From NCBI RefSeq assembly GCF_900103445.1, contig NZ_FNHS01000019.1, positions 1 through 64,000 on the forward strand: DNA of 64,000 nucleotides, read 5' to 3'. The notes beneath the pieces were generated by a model. It saw nothing but the letters and a program-made list of their open reading frames with translations, had not been told where the DNA came from and did not search any database. The stretch is from Methylobacterium phyllostachyos (GTDB lineage: Bacteria > Pseudomonadota > Alphaproteobacteria > Rhizobiales > Beijerinckiaceae). Each line of letters opens with the position of its first letter. Position 1 is the stretch's first letter. Shown here in pieces: positions 52,139-61,097 of the stretch. Made by a program: the position numbers and the translations under genes.

Positions 52139-52213
52139 GGTCCCGATCCGTCCGAAGCCTGCGCCGACCCGCGCGGGGCATCATGGCGCCTAAAGGTTGG
52201 CAGAGGGTGGAGG

Positions 52214-53734
52214 TCAGCCGGTCCGGCGCAGGAAGTAGCCCAGAGCGGTGCGGACCGCGTCCCGCATGAAGAACTGGGCGAGCCCGGCATAAGCCAGGAT
52301 GCCCACGCCGACAGCGGCGAACAGGCCGACCCGGTCGCCGAGGATTGCGTGGATCGGATTCTGGACCAGCAGCACGAGGCCTGCCATCGCGGCGGCGCAG
52401 GCCGTGACCGGCAGGAGCGACCGGGCGAGCTGCCGGTTGCCCACGGGGACGAACCGTCCCACCGCCGTGACGATCACCGGGGTGAACACGTAAGCTCGTG
52501 CCACGTGCCCGGCAGCGAGCGCCGCGAGACCGAACGGCGCGGTCACGAAGGCCGCCACGGCGCCGAGGCCGAACTGGGCGCCCGCCAGCTTGAGAGCGAT
52601 GCCGTTGCGACCGAGGGCCGTGAAGATCATCCACAACATCGAGGTCGCCACGAATTCGGGCGCCAGGAGCGCCAGGATCCGCAGCACCGGCGCTGCCTCA
52701 TGCCATTGGTCGCCGAATAGGAACGGGATCAGGGTCGGCGCGACAGCCGCCATACCGAAGAAGGCCGGCACCGCCACGAAGGTCGAGGCCTGCGTGAAGT
52801 CGTGGAAGGCGCTCGCCAACTCCGCCGGCTGGTCCTGCAGGCGGGCGTAGGTGGTGAGGCCGACGGTGGTAAGCGGAATCACCGCCACCTGACTGACGAG
52901 GTCGATGCAGCGCCACGCGAGGCGCAGGTAGCCGATATCGGCGGCCGACAGGAAATAGGCGGCGATGACCTCCTGGCTCCGGATGGAGAGCACGAGCAGG
53001 AGGTAGGTGCAGAACACCCGCGAGCCGAAGGCGATCTGCGCCCGCGCGGCGGCGAGGTCGAGCCGGCGTGCCGGCATCCACCGGGAGGCCGCCCAGGTCA
53101 GCAGCGTCGTAGCGGTGGCGGCGACGAGGCGCTGCACCACGAGGCTCCAGACGCCGTAGCCGGCATAGGCCATCGCCAGGGCGACAGCCCCGCCGACGAG
53201 GTTGGCGCCGAAGGCCCGCAGGGCGAGCTTGCGGAAGCCGAAGCTGCGCTGGAGCCGGGCCTCGTGAATCGCCCCGGCCGCCGTGATGACGAAGCAGAGC
53301 GAGAGGGCGCACAGGACCGGGCGCAGCTCCGGCAGATCGAAGATCCAGGCGATCGGGCCGGCCGAGGCCGCCAGCGCCACCGTGCAGAGAACGCCCGTGC
53401 CGAGCATCACCCAGAAGGCGGTGGCGGCGAAATACTCGTCGAGGTCGGCCCGCTGCACCACCGCGTCCGGCAGGCCGCAGCGGGCCACGATCTGCAGGAT
53501 GTCGATGAAGACGGCGGCGATCGCCACCATCCCGAACTCGGCCGGGGCGATGAGCCGGGCGAGCACGAGAAAAACGCCGAAGCTCAGCACGACGTTGCCC
53601 ACGGAGGCGAGCGCCACCCAGCGGGCCGCCGCGAAGGACCGGCCGGTCACCTCCGCGCCGGACGAGCCCGGAAGGATGTCGGAGGCGTCGGCGGCCGCGG
53701 CGGCTTCTGTGAGTGTCGGCGTTCCGGCGGTCAC
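52214..53734 (-). CDS. Polysaccharide flippase (Wzx/MOP superfamily)
   Basis: A 506-residue protein with about 14 membrane helices. It starts with FAAARWVALASVGNVVLSFG and GFPAEFGMVAIAAVFIDILQ-like segments typical of lipopolysaccharide biosynthesis flippases (WzxC-like). It would move lipid-linked repeat units across the inner membrane. Its start overlaps the stop of the upstream glycosyltransferase (ATGA). Confidence 0.9.
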   Translation of the reverse strand: MTAGTPTLTEAAAAADASDILPGSSGAEVTGRSFAAARWVALASVGNVVLSFGVFLVLARLIAPAEFGMVAIAAVFIDILQIVARCGLPDAVVQRADLDEYFAATAFWVMLGTGVLCTVALAASAGPIAWIFDLPELRPVLCALSLCFVITAAGAIHEARLQRSFGFRKLALRAFGANLVGGAVALAMAYAGYGVWSLVVQRLVAATATTLLTWAASRWMPARRLDLAAARAQIAFGSRVFCTYLLLVLSIRSQEVIAAYFLSAADIGYLRLAWRCIDLVSQVAVIPLTTVGLTTYARLQDQPAELASAFHDFTQASTFVAVPAFFGMAAVAPTLIPFLFGDQWHEAAPVLRILALLAPEFVATSMLWMIFTALGRNGIALKLAGAQFGLGAVAAFVTAPFGLAALAAGHVARAYVFTPVIVTAVGRFVPVGNRQLARSLLPVTACAAAMAGLVLLVQNPIHAILGDRVGLFAAVGVGILAYAGLAQFFMRDAVRTALGYFLRRTG

Positions 53735-55065
53735 GACCGGGCCGCCCGACGCTCGGCCACGAGCTCGGCATAGAGGTCGAGATATTTCTCCGCGACGCGC
53801 TCCGAGGTGGATTCCCGGATCACGTGCTGGAAGCTGCGCTCGTCCGGCAGGTCGCCCCGGCCGCGGGCCAGGACGGTCGTCAGGCGCGCGGCGAGGTCGG
53901 CGTCGTCGCCCGGGGTGAACAGCCAGTCGGCGTTGTCCTCGCCGATCAGCTCGGGGATCCCGCCCGAGGCCGCGCCGATCACCGGCACGCCCATCGTGTA
54001 GGCCTCGTAGATCGTCCGCGGCGAGGGCTCGGCCCAGAAGGACGGGACGATCAGCACGTCGATGTCGCTCAGGAAGTCGGCGGGCTTGGCCCAGCCGACG
54101 AACTCGATCGGCAGACCCTCGGCCTGCGCCTTGAAGCGCTCGATCGAGTCGTCCATCGCGTGGCCGGCGACGAGGCAGCGCCAGTCACCGGGGCCGATCC
54201 GCCGGAAGGCGTCGATCATGGTGCCAACGCCCTTCTCGGTGTTGATCCGGCCGAGATAGCCGAAGGTTATCGGCTTGCCGGTCCGGTCGATCCGGCGGCG
54301 CGCCTCCGGGTCACCCTCCGGGACGGTGCAGGAGTAGAAGATCACCCGGCGGCGTTCCAGCGCAAGATGCGTGAACAGGCCGTGGTCGACATGGGTCTTC
54401 AGGATCTCGGTGCCGACGCTGACGACCGCATCGACTGACCGATTGGTGATCTGCTTGCCGGCATTGACCACCTTGCAGCCGAGGTGCCAGCGCTCGCAGG
54501 GCTTGCCGTCCTTGAACATGGCGGCGTTGCCGCAGATCAGGTCGTACTCGCAGACCGTGTGGACGATCGGGATGCCGCGCTTGGCGGCTTCGCGCCAGAC
54601 CAGGGTCGAGACGTCGAGCAGCGAATGGGTGTTGACGAGGTCGGGCTTGAAGTCGTCGAGCACCCGGCCGAACTCGGCCGCGATGGCGAAATTCCACTGC
54701 TGCTTGAGTTTGGCCCAGGCGCGGCCGAACCGGCTCGCCTTGGGCCAGTCCTCCAGCCAGAAATCGTTGTGGTGCGCCATGCGGTAGACGGTGACGCCGC
54801 CGCGCACGGTCTTCGGCTCGGGCTCCCGGGCGATGCAGGCCGCCGCCACCGTATGGCCCGCCGCGACCAGCTCCTCGGCGAGATGCTCCACCGAACGCTC
54901 GGCGCCGCCTACGATGTAGGGCGGATAGAGGGCGCTGAGATGGAGGATCCGCAGGGGGCCGGTCGTCGCGCGCAGGGCAGCGGCATTCGGGGGGCGCTCG
55001 CGGGGGGCGGCCGCGGTCTCCGGCAGGGCCCGGGCGTAGCTCTGGGGCAGGGACGGGGTGATCAT
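53731..55065 (-). CDS. Glycosyltransferase family 4-like protein (EPS operon)
   Basis: A 444-residue GT-B glycosyltransferase. The N-terminal domain starts LRILHLSALYPPYIVGGAER. The C-terminal domain has FGYLGRINTEKGVGTMIDAF and the donor-binding EPSPRTIYEAYTMGVPVIGA. It shares its plan and many residues with the next gene upstream (55062-56309), suggesting duplication. Coupled at both ends by ATGA overlaps. Confidence 0.92.
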   Translation of the reverse strand: MITPSLPQSYARALPETAAAPRERPPNAAALRATTGPLRILHLSALYPPYIVGGAERSVEHLAEELVAAGHTVAAACIAREPEPKTVRGGVTVYRMAHHNDFWLEDWPKASRFGRAWAKLKQQWNFAIAAEFGRVLDDFKPDLVNTHSLLDVSTLVWREAAKRGIPIVHTVCEYDLICGNAAMFKDGKPCERWHLGCKVVNAGKQITNRSVDAVVSVGTEILKTHVDHGLFTHLALERRRVIFYSCTVPEGDPEARRRIDRTGKPITFGYLGRINTEKGVGTMIDAFRRIGPGDWRCLVAGHAMDDSIERFKAQAEGLPIEFVGWAKPADFLSDIDVLIVPSFWAEPSPRTIYEAYTMGVPVIGAASGGIPELIGEDNADWLFTPGDDADLAARLTTVLARGRGDLPDERSFQHVIRESTSERVAEKYLDLYAELVAERRAARS

Positions 55066-56309
55066 AGGCGGCACTCGCTGAGCTGCGGGCGCTCCGCTTG
55101 CGCGGGGAGCGGTTCGAGGCGGGCGGCGTCGCGGGTCGCCGCGTAGAGGTCGAGGTAGGCCTTCGCCACGGCGGCGGGGTCGGTCCCGGCGCGGATGGCG
55201 GCGGCGCGTTCGAGCCCGTCCGCGAGGTGGCCCGGTTCGGCGACGATCCGAGCCATGGCGGAGGCGAGTGCTGCGGCATCCCCCGGTGGCACCAGCCAGG
55301 GGCCGGGTCCGATCTGCTCGCCGATGCCACCGGTGGCTGTCCCGATCACCGGGACGCCGCGGCCATAGGCTTCCGCCACGGTGCGGCCGAAGGGCTCGGG
55401 CCAGATCGGCGGGACGACGAGGCAGTCGATGCCGTCGAGGAAGGCGTCCCGCTCGGCAAAGCCCGCGAAGGAAACCGGCAGCCCCGCGGCCATGGCGTGG
55501 TAACGGTCGAGCCCATCCACGGCCCGGCCGGCGACGGTGAGCCGCCAGCCCTGCTGCGGCAGCATCCGGCAGGCCGCGAGGAGCGTATCGGCGCCCTTGG
55601 ATGGCTCGATGCGCCCGAGATAGCCGAAGGTCACCGGCGATCCCGGGGCTCGGAGCCGCCGCATCGCGGGGGCGCCCGAGGGGATCGGGTTCCAGATCAC
55701 CCGGCGCAGGGATGGCGGCACCGAGGCGAAGAAGCCCGTGGCGAGGTGCCGATCGAGGATATCCGATCCCACCGCGGTGACGGCCGACACGGCGCGCTGG
55801 CAGCGCCGATGCGGCTCCGCGTAGAGCCGGCATTTCAGATGCTGGCCGGCGCAGGCCTTGCCGTCCCGCGCCATCGCGCCGTTGGTGCAAAGGCTTGTGA
55901 AGTCGTGCAGCGTGTGCACAACCGGCACGCCCAGCTTTGCCAGCATGGGCCAGAGCGTCGGCGTAAGCTCAGAGATCGAGTGCGTGTTCACGACGTCCGG
56001 CGCAAAGTCGCGCACCGCCGCCGCCATCCGGGTGAGAATCTGCGGATTCCACTGGGTCGCGAGCTTGTAGCGCATCCGCTCAAGGCGCCCGCGCTCCGGC
56101 CAGTCGAGGATGTGGAACGGCGTCGCGTACCGCGTTCGGTAGACGGTGACGCCGTCCTGAACGGCGCGCCCCGCATCCTCCCGGGCCGCGCAGGCCACGG
56201 CGACGGATTGGCCGAGGCCCGCCTGCGTGCGGGCCAGCGTCTCGACCATCAGCTCGGCACCGCCGACCTGCTCGGGCGGATAGAGCGAGCTAAGGTGCAG
56301 GATGCGCAT
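55062..56309 (-). CDS. Glycosyltransferase family 4-like protein (EPS operon)
   Basis: A 415-residue GT-B enzyme starting MRILHLSSLYPPEQVGGAEL. The donor domain has FGYLGRIEPSKGADTLLAAC and EPFGRTVAEAYGRGVPVIGT. A Cys-containing region (SLCTNGAMARDGKACAGQHL) is shared with its downstream neighbour (LICGNAAMFKDGKPCERWHL), which marks the two as paralogues. The ATG at 56309 overlaps the upstream gene by 20 bp. Confidence 0.92.
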   Translation of the reverse strand: MRILHLSSLYPPEQVGGAELMVETLARTQAGLGQSVAVACAAREDAGRAVQDGVTVYRTRYATPFHILDWPERGRLERMRYKLATQWNPQILTRMAAAVRDFAPDVVNTHSISELTPTLWPMLAKLGVPVVHTLHDFTSLCTNGAMARDGKACAGQHLKCRLYAEPHRRCQRAVSAVTAVGSDILDRHLATGFFASVPPSLRRVIWNPIPSGAPAMRRLRAPGSPVTFGYLGRIEPSKGADTLLAACRMLPQQGWRLTVAGRAVDGLDRYHAMAAGLPVSFAGFAERDAFLDGIDCLVVPPIWPEPFGRTVAEAYGRGVPVIGTATGGIGEQIGPGPWLVPPGDAAALASAMARIVAEPGHLADGLERAAAIRAGTDPAAVAKAYLDLYAATRDAARLEPLPAQAERPQLSECRL

Positions 56310-57426
56310 GCGGCACCTCCCGGGCGGGCTTTCCGCGTGCGGCATCCCGGAGCGCGTCGAGCATCAGAGCTTCGTAGCGGCGGGCGGTCTCGGCCCAGTC
56401 GTAGAGGCGGGCATTGTCGTGTCCGCGGGCGATCAGCGCCGCGCGCAGGCCCGGCTCGTCGAGGAGGCGCCTTAGGCAGGCGGTGAGCGCCTGCGCATCG
56501 CTTGGATCGAAGGTCAGCGCGCCCGCGCCCGCGATCTCGGGGGTCGCGGACCGGTCCGAGCAGACCACCGGGCAGCCCAGGGCCTGCGCCTCCAGAACCG
56601 GGAGGCAGAACCCCTCCGCGAAGGACGGCACGCACAGGCACAGGGCGTCGCGATAGAGGGCCGCGAGCCGGCCCTCGCCGATCCGGGAGAGGCGGAGCAA
56701 CCGCACCGGGGCGCCGTCGAGGGCCGTAGCGATCGCCTCGTCGGGATCCTCGCCCACATGGACGATGCCGACCTCCGGGCGCCCGAGCGCTGCCACGGCC
56801 CGCGCCAAGGTGCCGAAGTTCTTGTTGTACATGGCGTTCCCGACGGCCAGCACGAACTCCCAAGCCGGCGCATCGGACGCCGGATCGCAGGCTGAAGGAT
56901 CGAGCATCGCCGCCGAGGGGACGGTGTGGCTCCGATCCCGGAGGAACGGGTAGTGGCGGCCGAGGTCGCTGCGGGTCGCCTCGGAAACGGCGATGACGCG
57001 GGCGCTGTTTGCCAGGACGAGGCGGAAGATCGGATCGGTGGTCAGGGCCTCGCGGGAGCGATGTCGGCCGGGCAGCGTACGGAAGTAGAGGTCGTGGACG
57101 ACGCTGACCCTGGTGCGGCCCCCGAAAGCCGCACCGTAGGGGTCGGCGTTGAGCACCACGTCGATGTCGAGGGCCCGACACAGCCGTGGGACGGCAAAGG
57201 CCTGCCGCAGCACGTCGAGCAGCATGATGCGCGGGCGTGGCACGGTCACGACCTCGATCCGGTCGCGGATCGCGGGCGGGAGCTGGTCGCGGGTCCAGGG
57301 CGAGCGCAGCACGACCGCGAAGGTGCCCCGCTCAACCAGCCCGGCGATCACCCGGAAGGCGACGCGGGCGACGCCCGACGGCCGGCCGCCGAACTGGCTC
57401 GGCATGTTCACGAGGACGCGCGGCAT
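56290..57426 (-). CDS. Glycosyltransferase family 1 protein (EPS operon)
   Basis: A 378-residue GT-B enzyme. The N-terminal half has VLVNMPSQFGGRPSGVARVA, and the acceptor domain has VSVVHDLYFRTLPG. The donor half has VLAVGNAMYNKNFGTLARAV and PSFAEGFCLPVLEAQALGCP. It resembles mannosyl- or rhamnosyltransferases of the WbdA/RfaB style; the donor sugar is unknown. Confidence 0.9.
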   Translation of the reverse strand: MPRVLVNMPSQFGGRPSGVARVAFRVIAGLVERGTFAVVLRSPWTRDQLPPAIRDRIEVVTVPRPRIMLLDVLRQAFAVPRLCRALDIDVVLNADPYGAAFGGRTRVSVVHDLYFRTLPGRHRSREALTTDPIFRLVLANSARVIAVSEATRSDLGRHYPFLRDRSHTVPSAAMLDPSACDPASDAPAWEFVLAVGNAMYNKNFGTLARAVAALGRPEVGIVHVGEDPDEAIATALDGAPVRLLRLSRIGEGRLAALYRDALCLCVPSFAEGFCLPVLEAQALGCPVVCSDRSATPEIAGAGALTFDPSDAQALTACLRRLLDEPGLRAALIARGHDNARLYDWAETARRYEALMLDALRDAARGKPAREVPHAHPAP

Positions 57427-57469
57427 GGCGGTTCCGGCAGCTCCGATCGCGGGTGAGGACGGGCGCCGG

Positions 57470-58894
57470 TCAGGCGCGGGCGGCGGTCTCGTGAATGAGC
57501 TTGGCCAGCGCGGCCTGCATGCCGGCCGCGCCATAGAGGGCGAGGGCCCGGTCCCGGGCGTGACGGGTGCGGGCGGCGAACGCCCCGGGATCGGCCACGA
57601 GTTCGGCCAGGGCCTCGGCCAGGCGATCGGGCCGGCGCGGCGGCACCAGCGTGCCGGCAGCACCACCGTCGAGGATCTCGGCGGAGGCCCCGGCATCGGT
57701 GCCGATCACCGGGATCCCCGCGAGCATCGCCTCAACGAGCGTCCGGCCGAACGGCTCGGGATCGACGGAGGGATGCACCACCGCATCGACCGCCTGCATC
57801 AGCCGGGGCACGTCGGAGCGCTGACCGAGGAACAGCACACGGCTCGACAGGCCGCGTGCGGCGGCGCGGGCGTGCAGCTCCGCCGCGTAGGCATCCTCGC
57901 CGAACAACGCCGAGCCGACCACGATGCAGCGCAGGCCAGGCACCTCCGCCAGGGCATCGATCACCACATCCTGCCCCTTCCAGGGCGCGAGGCGGCTGAA
58001 CACCCCGACGAGGGGACCCGTCGGCAGCCCGAGCTCCGCCCGCAATTCCGCCGGGGATCGGGGATCGCGGTCGAGATCGAGGCCGTTCGGCACGATCGCC
58101 ACGCGATCGGGCCGTCCGCCGGCCGCCACGAAAGCCTCCGCGGCGGCCCGCGAGGGAACAATGACCTTGGCGGCGCACAGGTTGGCGAGTCGCGCCTGCA
58201 CGATCCGCTGAGTCCGGCCGAAATGGGCGCCGTCGAGGATGTCGTGCAGGTGCCAGATGACGGGGCGCCCGACCAGACGGGCGGGGAGCGCCGCGAGCAG
58301 GAAGGCCTTCTGCGAGTTGGCGTAGACGAGATCGCAGCCGCGCGCCGCACGGGCGATGCCGAGCGCGAGGCCGGCGAGCTGCCCGAGCACCGGCAGCGCC
58401 CGCAGGACCGAGCCGTCGCGGCGCAGACCCGACAGGCCGGTCCCGCGCCGGGCGAGGCGTATCGTCAGACCCGCGTCGCGCAGGGCTTGGGCGAGGTTGC
58501 CGTCCTCGAACAGGTACGCGGTGGAGCCCGGCCAGGGGCGCACAACATCGCGCAGGACGAGTTCGGCCCCCGACATCGTCCCGGTGTGGGAGACGAACAG
58601 GACGCGGGGTCGATCTTCCGAGCCGACGGCGCGGATCGCGGATCGCTCCTCGTCACGTGCCGCCGATCGCGATGCGCGTTCCTCCCCGCTGTAGGAGGGG
58701 GGTGGGGGTGGTGCAGGATGGCGCGATCCGGTGGCTTGCGCGCCACCCCCACCCCGGACCCATCCCCGCAGGCTCAAGGGATTCCGGGCAGGCCCGGGAT
58801 CGCCAGGGGAGGCGAAGACGGCCTGTCGTTCTGGCGGTTGATCTCCGACGGAAACGCGCGCTTTCCCTCGGTCGGCCGACAGCGCCCCGGTCAT
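57470..58894 (-). CDS. Glycosyltransferase with repeat-derived N-terminus (EPS operon)
   Basis: A 474-residue GT-B enzyme. Homology starts only at about residue 97 (RVLFVSHTGTMSGAELVLRD). The donor domain has VGVFSRLAPWKGQDVVIDAL and EPFGRTLVEAMLAGIPVIGT. Residues about 26-73 are the translation of a palindromic repeat. No start codon occurs in frame between the repeat and the catalytic domain. The ATG at 58894 overlaps the upstream kinase stop (TGATGA-like), so translation most likely reads through the repeat. Confidence 0.88.
   Translation of the reverse strand: MTGALSADRGKARVSVGDQPPERQAVFASPGDPGPARNPLSLRGWVRGGGGAQATGSRHPAPPPPPSYSGEERASRSAARDEERSAIRAVGSEDRPRVLFVSHTGTMSGAELVLRDVVRPWPGSTAYLFEDGNLAQALRDAGLTIRLARRGTGLSGLRRDGSVLRALPVLGQLAGLALGIARAARGCDLVYANSQKAFLLAALPARLVGRPVIWHLHDILDGAHFGRTQRIVQARLANLCAAKVIVPSRAAAEAFVAAGGRPDRVAIVPNGLDLDRDPRSPAELRAELGLPTGPLVGVFSRLAPWKGQDVVIDALAEVPGLRCIVVGSALFGEDAYAAELHARAAARGLSSRVLFLGQRSDVPRLMQAVDAVVHPSVDPEPFGRTLVEAMLAGIPVIGTDAGASAEILDGGAAGTLVPPRRPDRLAEALAELVADPGAFAARTRHARDRALALYGAAGMQAALAKLIHETAARA
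58676..58820. repeat. Family C palindromic repeat inside a glycosyltransferase gene
   Basis: GGGGGGTGGGGGTGGTGCAG and the mirrored GCGCCACCCCCACCCC form the stem. It also carries the GATTCCGGGCAGGCCCGGGA segment seen at 31817-31976. It is in frame with no stop codon for the minus-strand gene. Confidence 0.75.
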
Positions 58895-61092
58895 CACGCG
58901 GCCCCGGCGTTGCGCGGCTCGGGGAGGCGGATCGCGTCGTAGGTCGGCTGGCGGCCAGACCGCACCATCGTCATCGCGACGCCGAGCACCACGCCCCCCG
59001 CCTGCCGGAGGTTCGTGACCGCCTCGACGATGTCCGAGAGCTGCGAGCGGCCGTAGCGGGCGCAGCACAGCACGCCGTCCGCGTGGCGGGCGAGCATGGA
59101 CGCATCCATCAGCAGGCTGGTCGGCGGCGTGTCGAGGAGGATGAGGTCGTAGCGGCGGGTCCAGCGCAGGAAGTCGGCCATGCGTGCGCTCATCAGCAGG
59201 TCGGTCGATTCCGAGGTCGGCATCCCGGCCGGGATCACGTCGTAGCGGCCGGCCGAGATCACCGCCTCGGCGGGGCTGACCTCGCCGCGCAACACCCCGG
59301 CGAGACCCGGGCCGCGCCCGAGCCCGAGCGCCGCGTCGAAGTTCGGCCGGCGCAGGTCGCACTCGACCACCAGCACCCGGCGCCCGCTCGCGGTGCCGAC
59401 GCCCGCCAGGGCGAAGGCCGTGAACGACTTACCCTCCCGGGGTTTCGACGACGTCACCAGGATGGTGCGGGACTCGCCGCCGCCGGCCAGGACGAGGTGC
59501 GCGTGCAGGTTGCGCAGAACGGTCTGCATCGCCGGATCGACCCGGGCCCGCTCCAGAGCCTCGGGAAGCGTCAACTCCCGGCGCCGCTCCGAGAGACGGC
59601 CGACGAGACCCGGCGCCTCCAGAGATGGCAACTGGGCGAAGACCGGCGCGCCGGTGCCGGCCATGACTTGCGCCGGATTCCGGACCCGCTGGTCGGTGTA
59701 GTCGCGCAGCAGCGCCGCCGCCGCCGCCAGCACGCCGGCGAGCACGAGGCCGCCCGCCAGGAACGGCACGGGCTTGGGCGAGAACGGCTCCTGCGGCAAC
59801 TCCGCGAGGCTGACGAGCCGCGTCGATCCGGTAAGGATGCGCCGTTCGGTCTCGAGCTCGCCCGCACGCTTCACGAGGTCGGCGTAGCGGGTCCGCTTGA
59901 TCTCGGCGTTGCGGACCATGCCCTCGATCGAGGCCTCGTCGTCCATCGCGGCGGCGGCCTCGGTCTTGGCGGTCTCCAGCTGCGAGCGCAGGGCCTGGGC
60001 CAGGGCGTTCGAGGCGTCGTAGGACTTGCGCAGCCCTTGCGCGACGTTGCGGATCTCCAGGTCGATGCGCTCGCGCAGGCTCGCCCGCTCGGTGGTGAGC
60101 GCCCGGATGGCCGGGTGGTTCGCGCCGAGCGACGTGCCCTGGTTTGCGAGCTGCGCGGCGACGCCGCTCAATTGCTGCTTCAGGGATACGATGGTCGGAC
60201 TCGCCAGGACGGCCGGGGCGGTCTCTGCGCCGCGCGAGCCCCTGGTCTCGATTTCGCCAAGGCGCGCGGCGGCGTCGGCCTTGGCGGCTTCGGCGGCGGC
60301 GAGCTGCTGGCTGATGCTGGTCAGACGCTCGGCGCTGATCGGTGCATTCGTGCCCTTCAGCAGACCCCGGCGGCGCCGGAACGTCTGGATCCGCGTCTCA
60401 TCCTCGCGGATCGAGGCGTCGAGCTGGCTGATCTCGGTGTGGAGCCAGTCGGAGGCCGCCTTGCGGCTGGAGGCCTGGGCTTCGCGCTGATCGTCGAGGA
60501 AGGCGTCGATGAGGGCGTTGGCCATCGTCTGCGCCGTCTCGGGAAGGGGCGACCGGTAGCCGATGGTGATGATCCGGGAGCGGCCCGAGCTGATGACGGT
60601 GTAGCGCTTCTGAAGGTACTCGACCAAGGCGTTGCGGTCGGTCGCGAGCTTCTGGCAGGCGGCCTCCTTCTTATCGGAGATCGGCTCCGGCTTCCCGCCG
60701 CTGGCGGCATAGCGGCATTCGGTCAGGACCGGGCCGGTCAGCCCCGCGTCGATGGCGAGCCGCAGCAGCCGCGGCGAGCGGATCACCAGGATCTGGCTCT
60801 CGATGTCGGCCGGGTCGCCGATCTTCTGGATCCAGGCCATGGAGGCGTTGTGGGCGCCGGGCTCGGCCTCGGCCACGATCACCGAGCCGCTCGCCACGTA
60901 TTGCGGCTGGATGACCTTCAGCGCGGCGATCGCGAGGCCGAGCACGAGGAGGAAGACCGTCGCGAACAGGGCGCGGCGGCGCCAGAGGCGCACGAGCGGC
61001 GCGGCGAGCGGACTGCCCCGCATCGACTCCTGCGCGGCGGCGCGGACCGGCGGGCGCTCGGCCCGATCGACGGCGATGAGGGACATGGACAT
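58894..61092 (-). CDS. Wzc/GumC-type polysaccharide co-polymerase with BY-kinase domain
   Basis: A 732-residue inner-membrane protein. Membrane helix 1 (about 40-61) and helix 2 (about 452-474) enclose a long periplasmic Wzz domain with coiled coils. The cytoplasmic ATPase has SSKPREGKSFTAFALAG (Walker A), VVECDLRRPN (Walker A') and LILLDTPPT (Walker B). It would control chain length and export. The C-terminus lacks the tyrosine cluster usual in BY-kinases; only one Tyr lies in the last 20 residues. Confidence 0.92.
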   Translation of the reverse strand: MSMSLIAVDRAERPPVRAAAQESMRGSPLAAPLVRLWRRRALFATVFLLVLGLAIAALKVIQPQYVASGSVIVAEAEPGAHNASMAWIQKIGDPADIESQILVIRSPRLLRLAIDAGLTGPVLTECRYAASGGKPEPISDKKEAACQKLATDRNALVEYLQKRYTVISSGRSRIITIGYRSPLPETAQTMANALIDAFLDDQREAQASSRKAASDWLHTEISQLDASIREDETRIQTFRRRRGLLKGTNAPISAERLTSISQQLAAAEAAKADAAARLGEIETRGSRGAETAPAVLASPTIVSLKQQLSGVAAQLANQGTSLGANHPAIRALTTERASLRERIDLEIRNVAQGLRKSYDASNALAQALRSQLETAKTEAAAAMDDEASIEGMVRNAEIKRTRYADLVKRAGELETERRILTGSTRLVSLAELPQEPFSPKPVPFLAGGLVLAGVLAAAAALLRDYTDQRVRNPAQVMAGTGAPVFAQLPSLEAPGLVGRLSERRRELTLPEALERARVDPAMQTVLRNLHAHLVLAGGGESRTILVTSSKPREGKSFTAFALAGVGTASGRRVLVVECDLRRPNFDAALGLGRGPGLAGVLRGEVSPAEAVISAGRYDVIPAGMPTSESTDLLMSARMADFLRWTRRYDLILLDTPPTSLLMDASMLARHADGVLCCARYGRSQLSDIVEAVTNLRQAGGVVLGVAMTMVRSGRQPTYDAIRLPEPRNAGAA

Positions 61093-61097
61093 CGGGT

